This document shows positions 24,642-34,604 of a stretch of 64,000 bases of DNA, piece by piece (positions within the stretch are counted from its first letter, which is position 1; each line of letters opens with the position of its first letter). The notes beneath the pieces are model-generated. The model saw only the letters and a list, made by a program, of their open reading frames with translations. It ran no database searches and was not told the DNA's origin. A program made the position numbers and the translations under genes. This DNA is from Maribellus sp. CM-23 (GTDB taxonomy: Bacteria; Bacteroidota; Bacteroidia; Bacteroidales; Prolixibacteraceae), in assembly GCF_021354595.1 (NCBI RefSeq), contig NZ_JADWYJ010000005.1, positions 1-64,000 on the forward strand, read 5' to 3'.

Positions 24642-25841
24642 ATGAAGAATATTTTATCCTTAGCAGTTCTAGTGGGATTGGCCGCGATATTGTTTTCCTG
24701 TGGATCGGAAAAACAACCGGGGCAGTCAGAAACAAAGGAACAAACCGAACTTCCGCCTTCTTTGCAACCCGAAGGTGCATCAACCGGAAAGTTGATTCAG
24801 TTAAGTGAAAAGGAGCAAAACGAGTTAAGCATCCAGGTGCAGAAAGTAGCCAATAATTTTATTGATTATACGGTAACTGCGCCCGGAGTGGTGTTTCCGG
24901 CACCGAATCACGGTAGCATCATCAGCACGCCCATCAACGGGCGAATCAGCAAGATGAACAAGTTTGAAGGAGCTTGGGTGAAAAAGGGCGAAGTGTTGTT
25001 TGAGATTCAAAGCCTTGAGTTCGGAACGCTGGTGTCGGAGTATTTGCAAGCCTTTGCCGAAGAGCGTTACCAAACCAGCCGTTTGAAAAGAATCAAACAG
25101 TTGGTGGAAGAAACCATTTCTTCAGCCAGTGAGCTGGAGCGGGCGATGGCCGAATACGATCATGCATCGGCCAGCTCGCGGGCTGCCTACTCCCGTTTAC
25201 GGGCCGTAGGGGTTTCTGTGGACGAAATTAAATCTTTCACCGACGGAGAAAACATCGATCCGGTGCTGAAAATTCATTCACCCATCGATGGAATTATCGA
25301 GAAGAACTTTGTGGAACTGGGACAGTCGGTAAATGCGCTGGAAAACCTTTCGCGTGTGCTGGATACGCGGGATGTGCTGATCCGCGCTTATCTTTCTCCC
25401 GATGATGCCAGGCTGATCAATACCGGCGATTCGGTAGTTGTTTCCAAACGCGAAAAGGAAGAAACCATTCTGTCGGCGACGGTTTCTTCGGTCAATCCGG
25501 GGCTGGATGAAGATACCCGGTCGGTGATTGCCAACATCCTGGTTCCGGCAGTCGATGGCTGGCCCAAGCCGGGGGAAAATGTACGGCTTTCGATTGCTAC
25601 TTCTTCAAAAAAAGAAATCATAGCACTTCCGGTGCAGTCGCTTACATACGACGGAAACAACCCGGTGGTTTTTGTGAAAAAGGGAAACGGTATTTACGAA
25701 AAGCGCTTTATTGGTGTTTCCGAAATTCGCGACCAGTATGTTTTTGTGGATAGCGGGCTTAGTAACGGTGAAGAAGTGGCCGTTTCGAATGTGTTTAGCC
25801 TCAAGGCGCTTTCCCGCTTCGATATTATTGCAGAAGAATAA
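24642..25841 (+). CDS. RND periplasmic adaptor lipoprotein of the second system
   Basis: The 399-residue adaptor has a lipoprotein signal ending in LFSC20 GS, so it is probably anchored in the inner membrane by lipid. The lipoyl/hairpin region lies at about 85-205 (PINGRISKMNKFEGAWVKKG and HSPIDGIIEKNFVELGQ are visible in part). Beta-barrel and membrane-proximal segments follow (LPVQSLTYDG, ISGLSNGEEVAV-like end). It lacks the Cys/Met module and the DUF3347-type tail of the other adaptor in this window, which fits a different metal. The gene sits 33 bp after the TolC-like gene and 17 bp before the permease. Confidence 0.9.
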   Translation: MKNILSLAVLVGLAAILFSCGSEKQPGQSETKEQTELPPSLQPEGASTGKLIQLSEKEQNELSIQVQKVANNFIDYTVTAPGVVFPAPNHGSIISTPINGRISKMNKFEGAWVKKGEVLFEIQSLEFGTLVSEYLQAFAEERYQTSRLKRIKQLVEETISSASELERAMAEYDHASASSRAAYSRLRAVGVSVDEIKSFTDGENIDPVLKIHSPIDGIIEKNFVELGQSVNALENLSRVLDTRDVLIRAYLSPDDARLINTGDSVVVSKREKEETILSATVSSVNPGLDEDTRSVIANILVPAVDGWPKPGENVRLSIATSSKKEIIALPVQSLTYDGNNPVVFVKKGNGIYEKRFIGVSEIRDQYVFVDSGLSNGEEVAVSNVFSLKALSRFDIIAEE

Positions 25842-25858
25842 TCAAGAAAGGAAAAATC

Positions 25859-28800
25859 ATGTTAAAAGAAATCATCACTTTTAGTGTACGGCAGAAGTTT
25901 GTAGCCCTTTCGTTGGTTATTCTGATGGCTGTGGCGGGCTATTTTTCGCTGATACAGTTGCCGATCAATTCGCTTCCGGATGTGACGCCGGTGCAGGTGC
26001 TCGTCATTACCAAAGCCGGTAGGTATTCGCCTTATGATGTGGAGAAACTGGTGAGTTACCCGATTGAAACCGCGATGAACGGCTTGCCTGATGTGGCAGA
26101 AGTTCGTTCCATTTCGCAGTTTGGTTTGTCGGCAGTAACCGTGGAATTCGAAGAAAAAACAGATATTTATTTTGCCCGGCAGATGGTAAGTCAGCGTTTG
26201 CAGTCGATCAGCGACGAGCTTCCACCCGATGTTTCCAGCCCGCAGTTGGGGCCGATTACCACGGCGCTGGGCGAGATTTATCAGTATGTGGTAAGCGGCG
26301 AAAATTATTCGCTGACCGAGCTGCGTGAAATTCAGGACTGGTTGATTGCCCCGCAGCTGAAAGTGGTAAAAGGCGTTACGGAGATCAACTCTTTCGGTGG
26401 CTTTGTAAAACAATACAATGTGGTGGTTCAGCCCGGGCGTTTGCGCATGTTTGGTATCGGTATCTCGGAAGTGATCACCGCCATTTCGGCCAACAACAGT
26501 GTTTCCGGAGGAAATTACCTGGAGCACAACGGGGAGCAATTTATTATTCGTGGAGTGGGGCAGATCAATAAAGTAGCCGACCTGGAAAATATCGTTGTTA
26601 CCAATATTGACAACAAACCAGTGTTTATCAAAGATGTAGCTTCGGTTGAAATTGGAACGCAGATCAGGCAGGGCGGTGTTACGCAGGATGGAAAGGGAGA
26701 AGTGGTAACCGGAATTGTGATGATGTTGCGCGGCGGAAACGGAAGAAACGTGATTGCTGATATTGAAGATAAAATCGACAACATCAACCAAAACCTGCCG
26801 GAAGGCGTGAGTATCGAAAAGTTTTACGACCAGTCGGATCTGATCAGCCGGACAACGGCCACTATCTCCACCAACCTGATAGAAGGAGGTTTCCTGGTGA
26901 TTGTGGTGTTGTTGCTTTTGCTGGGGGAAATTTCAGGAGCTTTGATTGTGGCGATGGTGATTCCGTTTTCGATGTTGTTTGCCTTTATCGGGATGCGCGA
27001 GTTTGGCCTGGCAGCTAACCTGATGAGTTTGGGTGCGATCGATTTCGGGATGGTAGTGGATGGTTCGGTAGTGATGGTGGAAAACATTGTTCACGGCCTT
27101 CAAAAAGATAAAGGCAAGAACAAGGACGAAATTATACGAACATCGGCACAGCAAGTGGTGCGCCCCATCTTTTTTGGGGTTCTGATTATTCTGATGGTGT
27201 ATGTCCCGATCATGACTTTCAGCGGAATGGAAGGCATTATGTTCCGTCCGATGGCGATTACGGTGGCAGCGGCAGTTTTGGGGTCATTGCTTTTGGCGCT
27301 CATTTTTGTGCCGGCTATTTCATCCATCGTTTTTCGAAAAGGAGTGAAAGTGCGGAAAAATTACCTGATCAACTTCTTAAAGCCCAGGTATACCAATTCG
27401 CTTTCCAAATACATGGATCGCAAGTGGTTTGTGGTTTCGGTGGCGGGTGTCATTTTTGCGGCTTCGTTGTTTCTGATGACCCGCTTGGGAACCGAGTTTA
27501 TTCCCGAGCTGGATGAAGGTTCGATTTTGATTGAACAGGTAAGAATGCCTTCAGTAACCTTGGATGAATCGATCGAAAATGCCAATTGGCTGGCAGGGAA
27601 ACTGGTGCAGAATATCCCCGAAATTCAAACGGTGGTGCCTAAAACAGGTCGTTCTGATTTGGCCAACGACTGGATGGGGGTTCATCAAACCGATGTGTGG
27701 GTGATACTGAAACCGGCCGACGAGTGGCGAAAAGGCCTCACCAAAGAAGATATTATTACCGAAATTGAGCCATACCTGCAAACAGAGCCGGGGCTGGTTT
27801 ACAACTTTACGCAACCTATTGCGATGAGGGTTGATGAGTTGACCAGCGGTGTAAAATCTGACCTGGCGGTGAAGATCTATGGCGAAGACCTGGATGTGCT
27901 GAGCAAGATCGGAGAGAACATTTCCGCGCTGCTTCCTCAACTAAAAGGAACGGATAACTTTTACGTGGAGCAAACCGTTGGACAGCCCTATATTACCATC
28001 GAAATTGACCGCGAAGCAGTGGCCTCGTTTGGATTAAACGTGGACAATGTTCAACAGGTGATCGAGGCCGGAATTGGCGGCCAGGAAGTGGGACAGGTTT
28101 ACGAAGGCCAACGGAGGTTTGGCATTGCTGTTCGTTATCCCGAAGATGTGCGCGATGAGTTGCATAAGATTCAGGATGTGCCGGTGCATTTGTCAAACGG
28201 TGGTTATGTTCCTTTAAAGCGGGTGGCCAAAATTGTGTTGCAGGAAGGCCCGCGCGAGATACAGCGCGAAAACGGCTGGAGGCGCCTGATTGTAGGCATC
28301 AATATCAAAGACATTGATTTGGGGAGTTACGTTGCCGGTCTGGAAGCCCAGATTCGGGAGAAAGCTGAAATACCTGCCGGATATTTTATCGATTATGGCG
28401 GTACATTTGAGAATCAGCGCCGGGCAATGCGACATTTATTGTTGGTGGTGCCGCTCTCTATTTTTATCATCATTGGCCTGTTGTACCTCAACTTTGGTAA
28501 AATGAAATATGCCATTCTTATTTTGCTGAACCTTCCTTTTGCTTTATCCGGCGGGATTTTTCTGCTATGGGTGCGCGGAATGTATCTTTCCGTTTCGGCC
28601 AGTATTGGTTTTGTGGCTTTGTTTGGGGTGGCAGTACTCAACGGGATTGTGTTGATCGATCATATCAATGAATTGCGAAAAGAGCGGAAGGGAGATCTGA
28701 AGCAGCTGATTGTGGATGGTTCGGCCGACCGTTTACGGCCCGTACTGATGACGGCTCTGGTAGCCAGCCTCGGTTTCATCCCGATGGCTTTTAACACTGG

Positions 28801-28957
28801 TCCGGGATCGGAAGTGCAACGCCCGCTGGCAACAGTGGTGATTGGAGGTCTGGTGACATCTACCTTGTTAACACTGATGGTTTTGCCCATTATTTATCAT
28901 TGGGTGGAAAAACGAAAAAATAGATCTGAAACGCTAACAACAGAAACCGAAAGTTGA
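25859..28957 (+). CDS. CzcA-type RND efflux permease (probably divalent metals)
   Basis: The 1032-residue pump is of normal HME-RND length. Seen are LPINSLPDVTPVQV after the first helix, the TM4 motif GAIDFGMVVDGSVVMVENI with the acidic proton-relay residues, LGTEFIPELDEGS at the second porter half, and GVAVLNGIVLIDHI in the C-terminal half. At the position of the CusA cleft Met it has MRVDELTSGVKSD, the form usual in CzcA/CnrA-type exporters of Zn, Co, Cd or Ni. The substrate is therefore more likely divalent than Cu(I), but this is inference. A strong terminator follows the stop codon. Confidence 0.9.
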   Translation: MLKEIITFSVRQKFVALSLVILMAVAGYFSLIQLPINSLPDVTPVQVLVITKAGRYSPYDVEKLVSYPIETAMNGLPDVAEVRSISQFGLSAVTVEFEEKTDIYFARQMVSQRLQSISDELPPDVSSPQLGPITTALGEIYQYVVSGENYSLTELREIQDWLIAPQLKVVKGVTEINSFGGFVKQYNVVVQPGRLRMFGIGISEVITAISANNSVSGGNYLEHNGEQFIIRGVGQINKVADLENIVVTNIDNKPVFIKDVASVEIGTQIRQGGVTQDGKGEVVTGIVMMLRGGNGRNVIADIEDKIDNINQNLPEGVSIEKFYDQSDLISRTTATISTNLIEGGFLVIVVLLLLLGEISGALIVAMVIPFSMLFAFIGMREFGLAANLMSLGAIDFGMVVDGSVVMVENIVHGLQKDKGKNKDEIIRTSAQQVVRPIFFGVLIILMVYVPIMTFSGMEGIMFRPMAITVAAAVLGSLLLALIFVPAISSIVFRKGVKVRKNYLINFLKPRYTNSLSKYMDRKWFVVSVAGVIFAASLFLMTRLGTEFIPELDEGSILIEQVRMPSVTLDESIENANWLAGKLVQNIPEIQTVVPKTGRSDLANDWMGVHQTDVWVILKPADEWRKGLTKEDIITEIEPYLQTEPGLVYNFTQPIAMRVDELTSGVKSDLAVKIYGEDLDVLSKIGENISALLPQLKGTDNFYVEQTVGQPYITIEIDREAVASFGLNVDNVQQVIEAGIGGQEVGQVYEGQRRFGIAVRYPEDVRDELHKIQDVPVHLSNGGYVPLKRVAKIVLQEGPREIQRENGWRRLIVGINIKDIDLGSYVAGLEAQIREKAEIPAGYFIDYGGTFENQRRAMRHLLLVVPLSIFIIIGLLYLNFGKMKYAILILLNLPFALSGGIFLLWVRGMYLSVSASIGFVALFGVAVLNGIVLIDHINELRKERKGDLKQLIVDGSADRLRPVLMTALVASLGFIPMAFNTGPGSEVQRPLATVVIGGLVTSTLLTLMVLPIIYHWVEKRKNRSETLTTETES

Positions 28958-29000
28958 AGAGCGATTTCTGATTCGTCTAAGAAAGTTATACTGATTATTG

Positions 29001-29043
29001 GCAGCCCGTTTTAACGCTAGTGTTGAAACGGGCTGTTTTTTTA
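29001..29043 (+). terminator. Terminator of the second RND operon
   Basis: A long stem, CAGCCCGTTTTAAC with GTTGAAACGGGCTG, is followed by seven T residues. It starts 44 bases after the permease stop codon. Confidence 0.9.
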
Positions 29044-30088
29044 TAGGTTATGGTGACAGTTTCTTGGGTAGCAATGGTCCCTTTTACAACAAGGTTACAA
29101 ATAAGAAAACAAGTAGATTTATTCCGGATATTATCTCTGTATCTAAATTATATGTTTCGTTTGGAAGGAACATAGAGTAAAATGAGAATAAAACGAAACT
29201 TGGTAAAAAGCCGGACTCATGTTCGGAATTAGGAAAGAATTTAAGAGCAATGTTGTCGGCTGTTACTCGCTTGTTGATGAGGATTTGAAAAATGATTGCT
29301 TTGAAATATCCAATGATTTGATTATTGATTTGCTCGTATAATCTTTTGGGGAGAGGTAGGAGTACGGGGAGTTAACTGCTAAGGTACTAGTTCTTTTAGA
29401 ACCTTATTTTTATTGTTTGTCGCTTTTAAATCATTTAGTTATGGGGTGGTTGGCAGGAGCTATTGTTAAAGTATGAAGATGGGCTTCTAGGGAATACGGA
29501 AGAGTCTGGAAGTGAAGTACTCATCGTTAGCTTACTCCCACCCTGAAACCAGATTTTGTCGCTTTTTGCCTAATGATTCTTATATATTATGATTAATATG
29601 ATGGTCGGAAATAGGTATGTTTGAGGAGAAGACTTAGAAAAATCAAAAGTAGTTGAAACGCAATGGTGGTCTCGTCTATATGTTTTATTTTGTATGTTTT
29701 GTTGGTTTGATAGTTTCTTTTTTCGTTTAATTCTTCGTTTTTCTTTGCTTTTCTTTGTTTTTTTGATTAATCTTATGGAATAATAAACTATCTAACTTAA
29801 TAATAATGAAAACGATCCTTAATATTTCTGTGACATTTATAATCGACTTTTGAGCCCTTCAAGGTCGAGTCAATGAAAAATAATAAAGAAAAAATCTCCT
29901 GTACTCTTTTATCTAAAGTTGATAAAACGAAATCTGATTTGAATAAACGTAAGTTTATAAAAGATATATGGTCAGGATTTATATATTTCTGAAGCTGGTA
30001 ATTCAGCTTTGTGCCATCAAAAAGTAGTTTAAGTTCAATAAACGAAATTAGTTATCCCATAATATATTAACTGTTACAATCCATAGTT
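29044..30088. other. 1.05-kb AT-rich region without a recognisable gene
   Basis: The base composition is clearly richer in A and T than the flanking genes, and no frame exceeds about 60 codons. Two short ATG frames can be read on the plus strand, 29219-29341 (40 residues, beginning MFGIRKEFKSN) and 29873-29992 (39 residues, beginning MKNNKEKISC). Neither resembles anything known, and both may be chance. The right part must contain the promoter of the PUL that starts at 30089. A decayed insertion or an acquired-DNA boundary is possible, but no inverted repeats or target duplication were found by eye. Confidence 0.5.
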
Positions 30089-31441
30089 ATGAAGGTGTTT
30101 AGTTTTTATCGAAAAAAGATGCTGTCGTACATTGTTGCGACTTCAATGCTTTTCCTTTTGTTTCTATCGTGTGATGATGATCAGGAAAGCTCTTCCGGAA
30201 ATCCGCACGATCCATCGAAACCTATTTTGGTGACCACTTTTTCGCCGACGAAAGGTGGGGCCAAAGACAAGATTTTATTAGATGGAGAGAACTTTGGCAC
30301 TGATGCCAGTAAGATTGAGGTGTATTTCAATTTAAAGAAAGCAGCTGTTATTTCGTCCAGTGGAAATCGTATTTACGCCATTGTGCCTCGTCTTCCCGGA
30401 GATAATCCGGCAATCAAGGTGGTGATTGGTGAAAATTCGGCTACTTATGATTCGACGTTTCTGTATACTCCTCAGGCCCAGGTTACCACGGTTACAGGGA
30501 ATGGGACGAAAGATTTCGTGGAGGGGCCGCTTGATCAGGCTCATGTGTATGGCAAATATCTTGAGTTAGATGCCGAAGGCAATCTCTTTATGTCCTGGCG
30601 TGATGGAGGTTCCTGGGGAGTAGCTCGGATTAGTGAGAAGGAGAATATAGTTACCCCTTTGATTATCGCCACATCAACTTCAGAGCGTGTGTTGTATGCC
30701 AATGGTCTCACCGTAGATCGTGCTACCGGTATTCTTACCGCTTCTCACGAGTCAGTCCCGGAGGTATTTTTCTCTTTTGATCCGCGGGAAGCCTGGAATC
30801 CGCGTCAGCGTAATGCCAAGTTTTCAGAGTCAGACTATGCTTCGATTGTTTGGAATGACCGTTACGCAAATTTTATTACGTACTGTCCTTATGACAAGAT
30901 GCTTTACACCCGGTTCCGGGATGGTAAAATAGCCCGAATCGATCCGGATACCTACGAAGCAGAGATTGTTCATCAAGGTCCTTACGGATCTCAATACGGG
31001 CAAGGGATAAATCCGTTAAAGCCTTGGGAGCTCTATATAACTTTGCACTCCAATGCTAATCCGGTTGAGTTTAGACAGGGAATTATGATGCTTGACCTCC
31101 GCGATCTGGAAAGTGGATTTAAACGCCTGAATGCACCGGGAGGAAGTGGTTTTCGCGACGGTCCGGTTGAAGACGCATTATTTAACTATCCAAAGGATAT
31201 CAAATTTGACAATGATGGAAACATGTTTATTGCGGATTATGGAAACCATTGTATTCGTATGCTGTCGGCAGATGGTATTGTCTCTACGGTGGCCGGCCAA
31301 CCCGGAACATCAGGCTATAAAGATGGTGGTCCGGTAGAGTCACTGTTTAAAAATCCCTGGGGTGTTGCTGTGAACGAACTGGGCGAGATTTATATTGCTG
31401 ACTGGGGGAATGCAAGGATTCGCAAATTAGTTATCGAATAA
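30089..31441 (+). CDS. TIG/IPT-NHL repeat surface lipoprotein
   Basis: The 450-residue protein has a lipoprotein signal (LFLLFLSC28 DDD) with an acidic residue run after the Cys, typical of surface export in Bacteroidota. A TIG/IPT immunoglobulin-like domain follows (about 45-125: TTFSPTKGGAKDKILLDGENF in part). Then comes an NHL-type propeller (about 130-450) whose last repeats read FDNDGNMFIADYGNHCIRML and GEIYIADWGNARIRKL. It is the first gene of a four-gene PUL and is 8 bp before SusC, so it is co-transcribed. It probably binds glycan or protein at the cell surface. No catalytic residues were recognised. An alternative ATG lies 10 codons downstream. Confidence 0.85.
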   Translation: MKVFSFYRKKMLSYIVATSMLFLLFLSCDDDQESSSGNPHDPSKPILVTTFSPTKGGAKDKILLDGENFGTDASKIEVYFNLKKAAVISSSGNRIYAIVPRLPGDNPAIKVVIGENSATYDSTFLYTPQAQVTTVTGNGTKDFVEGPLDQAHVYGKYLELDAEGNLFMSWRDGGSWGVARISEKENIVTPLIIATSTSERVLYANGLTVDRATGILTASHESVPEVFFSFDPREAWNPRQRNAKFSESDYASIVWNDRYANFITYCPYDKMLYTRFRDGKIARIDPDTYEAEIVHQGPYGSQYGQGINPLKPWELYITLHSNANPVEFRQGIMMLDLRDLESGFKRLNAPGGSGFRDGPVEDALFNYPKDIKFDNDGNMFIADYGNHCIRMLSADGIVSTVAGQPGTSGYKDGGPVESLFKNPWGVAVNELGEIYIADWGNARIRKLVIE

Positions 31442-31448
31442 TTAACGT

Positions 31449-34400
31449 ATGTATAAAATGAGGATCATTCGTATTATGTGTTTGTTGCTGATATGCGTAA
31501 TGCATATGGCTGCTTTCGCACAACAAAAAGAAGAACTAAAGATTGCCGGAAAGGTGGTCGATGAGCAGGGTGAACCACTTCCCGGTGTAACTGTGTATGT
31601 AAAAGACAGGCCCACTGCAGGTACATACACCAACGCTGACGGAGAGTTTACTATAAATGTAATATATGGTGACCATTTGGTATTTACTTTCGTAGGCTAC
31701 GAACCCATTGAACATGTTTCGGTGAAGTCTACTGATAATCTGCAGATACAGTTTGCTCAAAAAGGTGTAGCTCTTGATGAATTTGTCGTCGTGGGCCTCG
31801 GAGCTAAAGAACGAAAAATCAGTTCGGTAGGTGCCATCTCTACGATAGATGTTAAGGAGTTGCAAGTGCCAGCTCGATCTGTTGCCAATTTACTTGGTGG
31901 ACGGGCAGCGGGAATAATCTCTCTGCAAAGCAGTGGAGAGCCGGGAAAGAACATTTCAGAATTTTGGGTGCGTGGTATTGGTACATTTGGAGCCAATAGC
32001 AGTGCACTTGTACTTATCGACGGTTTGGAAGGCGACCTGAATACGATCGACCCAGCAGATATTGAGAGTTTTTCTATCCTGAAAGATGCATCAGCTACTG
32101 CTGTGTATGGGGTTAGAGGGGCAAATGGTGTTGTGCTGGTCAATACCAAGAAAGGTCTTGTGGATAAGACGCAAATTACCGTTAGAGCCAATACAACTTT
32201 GTCCTTTATCAATCGCTTGCCGGATTATCTGGATGCCTACGAATATGCAAAATTGGCCAATGAGGCCAATGTGGTTCGCGGTGACGCACCTTTGTATAAC
32301 GAAACCGAGATGGGGATTATTCGGGATGGTTTGGATCCGGATATGTATCCCAATGTAAACTGGCAGGACGAGATACTTAATAAAAGCTTTTGGTCTCATA
32401 GTGTTTATGTTAGTGGCCGAGGCGGCAGTGAAGTTGCCCGATATTTCCTGAGTTTAGGTGCAAACAGCGAAACAGCAGCATACAAGGTGGAGAAAAATAG
32501 TCCGTATGCTTCGAACGTAGGGTATAATACTTATAATTATAGGGTTAATCTGGACCTTGATCTGACCGAGACCACCGGTGTTTACCTGGGATCTGATGGT
32601 TTCTTTTCTCAGTTGAATCAGCCGGGGATTGCGAATACAGAGTATATCTGGAATGCCCAGGCTCGCCTTACTCCATTGACTATCCCTACCGTATATTCAA
32701 ATGGTTTGTATCCTGGAGTTGGTGCGGGTTCACAGTCTTCACCCTATGTAATGATTAACCAAACAGGCCAAGCTTCTGATCAGGTATTCAAAGGGAAAGC
32801 TACCTTGGCTTTAAATCAGGATTTATCTTTTATAACTAAAGGTTTAAAGTTCAGGGTACAGGGAGCTTATGATATTCATAGTTTCTTTAATGAGCGCAGA
32901 TCAATTCAGCCGGCACTCTACGAAGCTACCGGACGTAACTATGACGGGACACTGATTATGATTGAGCGTGTGCAGGCAAAACAAGCATCATACAATAAAT
33001 CAACTTCTCAGTATCGTAAGTATCACCTGGAAGCAGTTTTTAATTATGATAAGATATTTAAGGAGGATCACCGTACCTCAGCCTTGGTATATTATTACCT
33101 CAGCGATGCCAAAAATACGAACGATGCGACCAGCAACCTGGCGGCCATACCGCTGCGTTATCAAGGGGTTTCCAGTCGGTTTACGTATGGATTCAAAGAT
33201 ACTTATCTGCTGGATGTTAACTTTGGTTACACCGGGTCTGAAAACTTCCAACCCGGTAGGCAGTATGGATTTTTCCCTTCGATAGCTTTGGGTTGGGTGC
33301 CGACTAATTATGAGTTTGTTAAAAAGGCTGCTCCATGGCTCGACTTCTTTAAAATCAGAGCTTCCTACGGTACTGTGGGTAACGACCGAATCACCAGTAT
33401 TCGCTTCCCTTATCTGACTAAAGTGAATGAGGGTACAGGATCGGTTTGGGGTGTGCCAGGCATTGAAACAATAGGTGAAACCCGTATTGGAGCAGATAAC
33501 CTCGCTTGGGAGAGAGCGATTAAGTCAAACTTAGGTTTTGAAGGTAAGCTCTTTGATAACAAAGTAGATTTTGTATTTGAAATTTTCAGAGACCAGCGAA
33601 ATGGCATTTTCCAGCAGAGGGTGCAGGTTCCGGAATATGTGGGTGTGATCTCTAATCCATTTGCCAACGTGGGGCGCATGAAAAGTACAGGGGCCGATGG
33701 CAATATCAGCTATACCACTGATATTACTCCCAACTTTGGTATTACGCTACGGGGTAATTTTACTTATTCCAAAAACACCGTGCAGAATTGGGAGCAGGCT
33801 TATTTGGAATATCCCTACCTGGAGTACAATGGATTTCCTTACGGTTCCATCCGGGGATATCAGGCTATCGGGCTTTTCAAAGATGAAGAGGATGTAAAAT
33901 ACAGTCCTAAGCAGACGTTTGGAACTGTCATGCCCGGAGATATCAAGTACAAGGACATAAATGGAGACGGAATTATCAATACAATGGATAAAGTGCCACT
34001 AACCCACAGTAATTATCCATTAACGATGTATGGTTTTGGTGGTGAGTTCCGCTACAAAAACCTAACCTTGGGTGTGTTATTTAAGGGAACCGGAAAAACT
34101 TCTTTCTTCTACGTGGGGCAAAATACAACTGTGAACGGTGTGTCAGAAACAAACGGAATGGGTTATATGCCCTTCTTCCAGGGAAATCAGGGAAATGTTC
34201 TTACCCTGGCTGCCGATCCTAAAAACCGATGGATTCCGATGGAATACGCTTTGGAGCATGGTATCGATCCGGCTTTGGCTGAAAACCCGAATGCCCGCTT
34301 CCCGCGTTTACAATATGGAAATAATGCCAACAACAGTCAGTTGTCTACCTTTTGGGAGGGAGATTCGCGCTACCTGAGACTGCAGGAAGTAACATTGAAT

Positions 34401-34583
34401 TATCGTGTTAGTTCCAACTTTATGAAGCGGTTGGGTGTAGCTTCAATGGACGTACAGCTTGTAGGTACCAATCTTTATATCTGGGACAAAGTGAAAATCT
34501 TTGACCCGGAGCAAGCCGTTTGGAATGGACGAAAATATCCGATTCCTCAGACCTATGCGGTACAAGTCTATTTTAACTTATAG
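31449..34583 (+). CDS. SusC/RagA TonB-dependent outer membrane transporter (PUL 1)
   Basis: The 1044-residue protein has a signal peptide (ending AAFAQQ near 26) and a CarboxypepD_reg-like domain (about 30-105, AGKVVDEQGEPLPGVTVYV). A TonB-box-like stretch DEFVVVGLG is near 111, followed by the plug domain with GVRGANGVVLVNTKKG (about 220-238) and a 22-strand-type beta-barrel to a C-terminal aromatic end (QVYFNL). It imports oligosaccharides or peptides across the outer membrane using TonB. The SusD partner follows after 21 bp. No STN domain is present, so sigma/anti-sigma signalling through this protein is unlikely. The substrate is not predictable because no enzyme genes accompany it. Confidence 0.95.
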   Translation: MYKMRIIRIMCLLLICVMHMAAFAQQKEELKIAGKVVDEQGEPLPGVTVYVKDRPTAGTYTNADGEFTINVIYGDHLVFTFVGYEPIEHVSVKSTDNLQIQFAQKGVALDEFVVVGLGAKERKISSVGAISTIDVKELQVPARSVANLLGGRAAGIISLQSSGEPGKNISEFWVRGIGTFGANSSALVLIDGLEGDLNTIDPADIESFSILKDASATAVYGVRGANGVVLVNTKKGLVDKTQITVRANTTLSFINRLPDYLDAYEYAKLANEANVVRGDAPLYNETEMGIIRDGLDPDMYPNVNWQDEILNKSFWSHSVYVSGRGGSEVARYFLSLGANSETAAYKVEKNSPYASNVGYNTYNYRVNLDLDLTETTGVYLGSDGFFSQLNQPGIANTEYIWNAQARLTPLTIPTVYSNGLYPGVGAGSQSSPYVMINQTGQASDQVFKGKATLALNQDLSFITKGLKFRVQGAYDIHSFFNERRSIQPALYEATGRNYDGTLIMIERVQAKQASYNKSTSQYRKYHLEAVFNYDKIFKEDHRTSALVYYYLSDAKNTNDATSNLAAIPLRYQGVSSRFTYGFKDTYLLDVNFGYTGSENFQPGRQYGFFPSIALGWVPTNYEFVKKAAPWLDFFKIRASYGTVGNDRITSIRFPYLTKVNEGTGSVWGVPGIETIGETRIGADNLAWERAIKSNLGFEGKLFDNKVDFVFEIFRDQRNGIFQQRVQVPEYVGVISNPFANVGRMKSTGADGNISYTTDITPNFGITLRGNFTYSKNTVQNWEQAYLEYPYLEYNGFPYGSIRGYQAIGLFKDEEDVKYSPKQTFGTVMPGDIKYKDINGDGIINTMDKVPLTHSNYPLTMYGFGGEFRYKNLTLGVLFKGTGKTSFFYVGQNTTVNGVSETNGMGYMPFFQGNQGNVLTLAADPKNRWIPMEYALEHGIDPALAENPNARFPRLQYGNNANNSQLSTFWEGDSRYLRLQEVTLNYRVSSNFMKRLGVASMDVQLVGTNLYIWDKVKIFDPEQAVWNGRKYPIPQTYAVQVYFNL

Positions 34584-34604
34584 CAATACACTAATTTTAG
34601 AAAG

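Noticed and set aside
28998..29180. A 60-codon plus-strand frame after the CzcA-type permease
   Set aside because: Its first part lies inside the terminator hairpin at 29001-29043, and it has no recognisable protein features.
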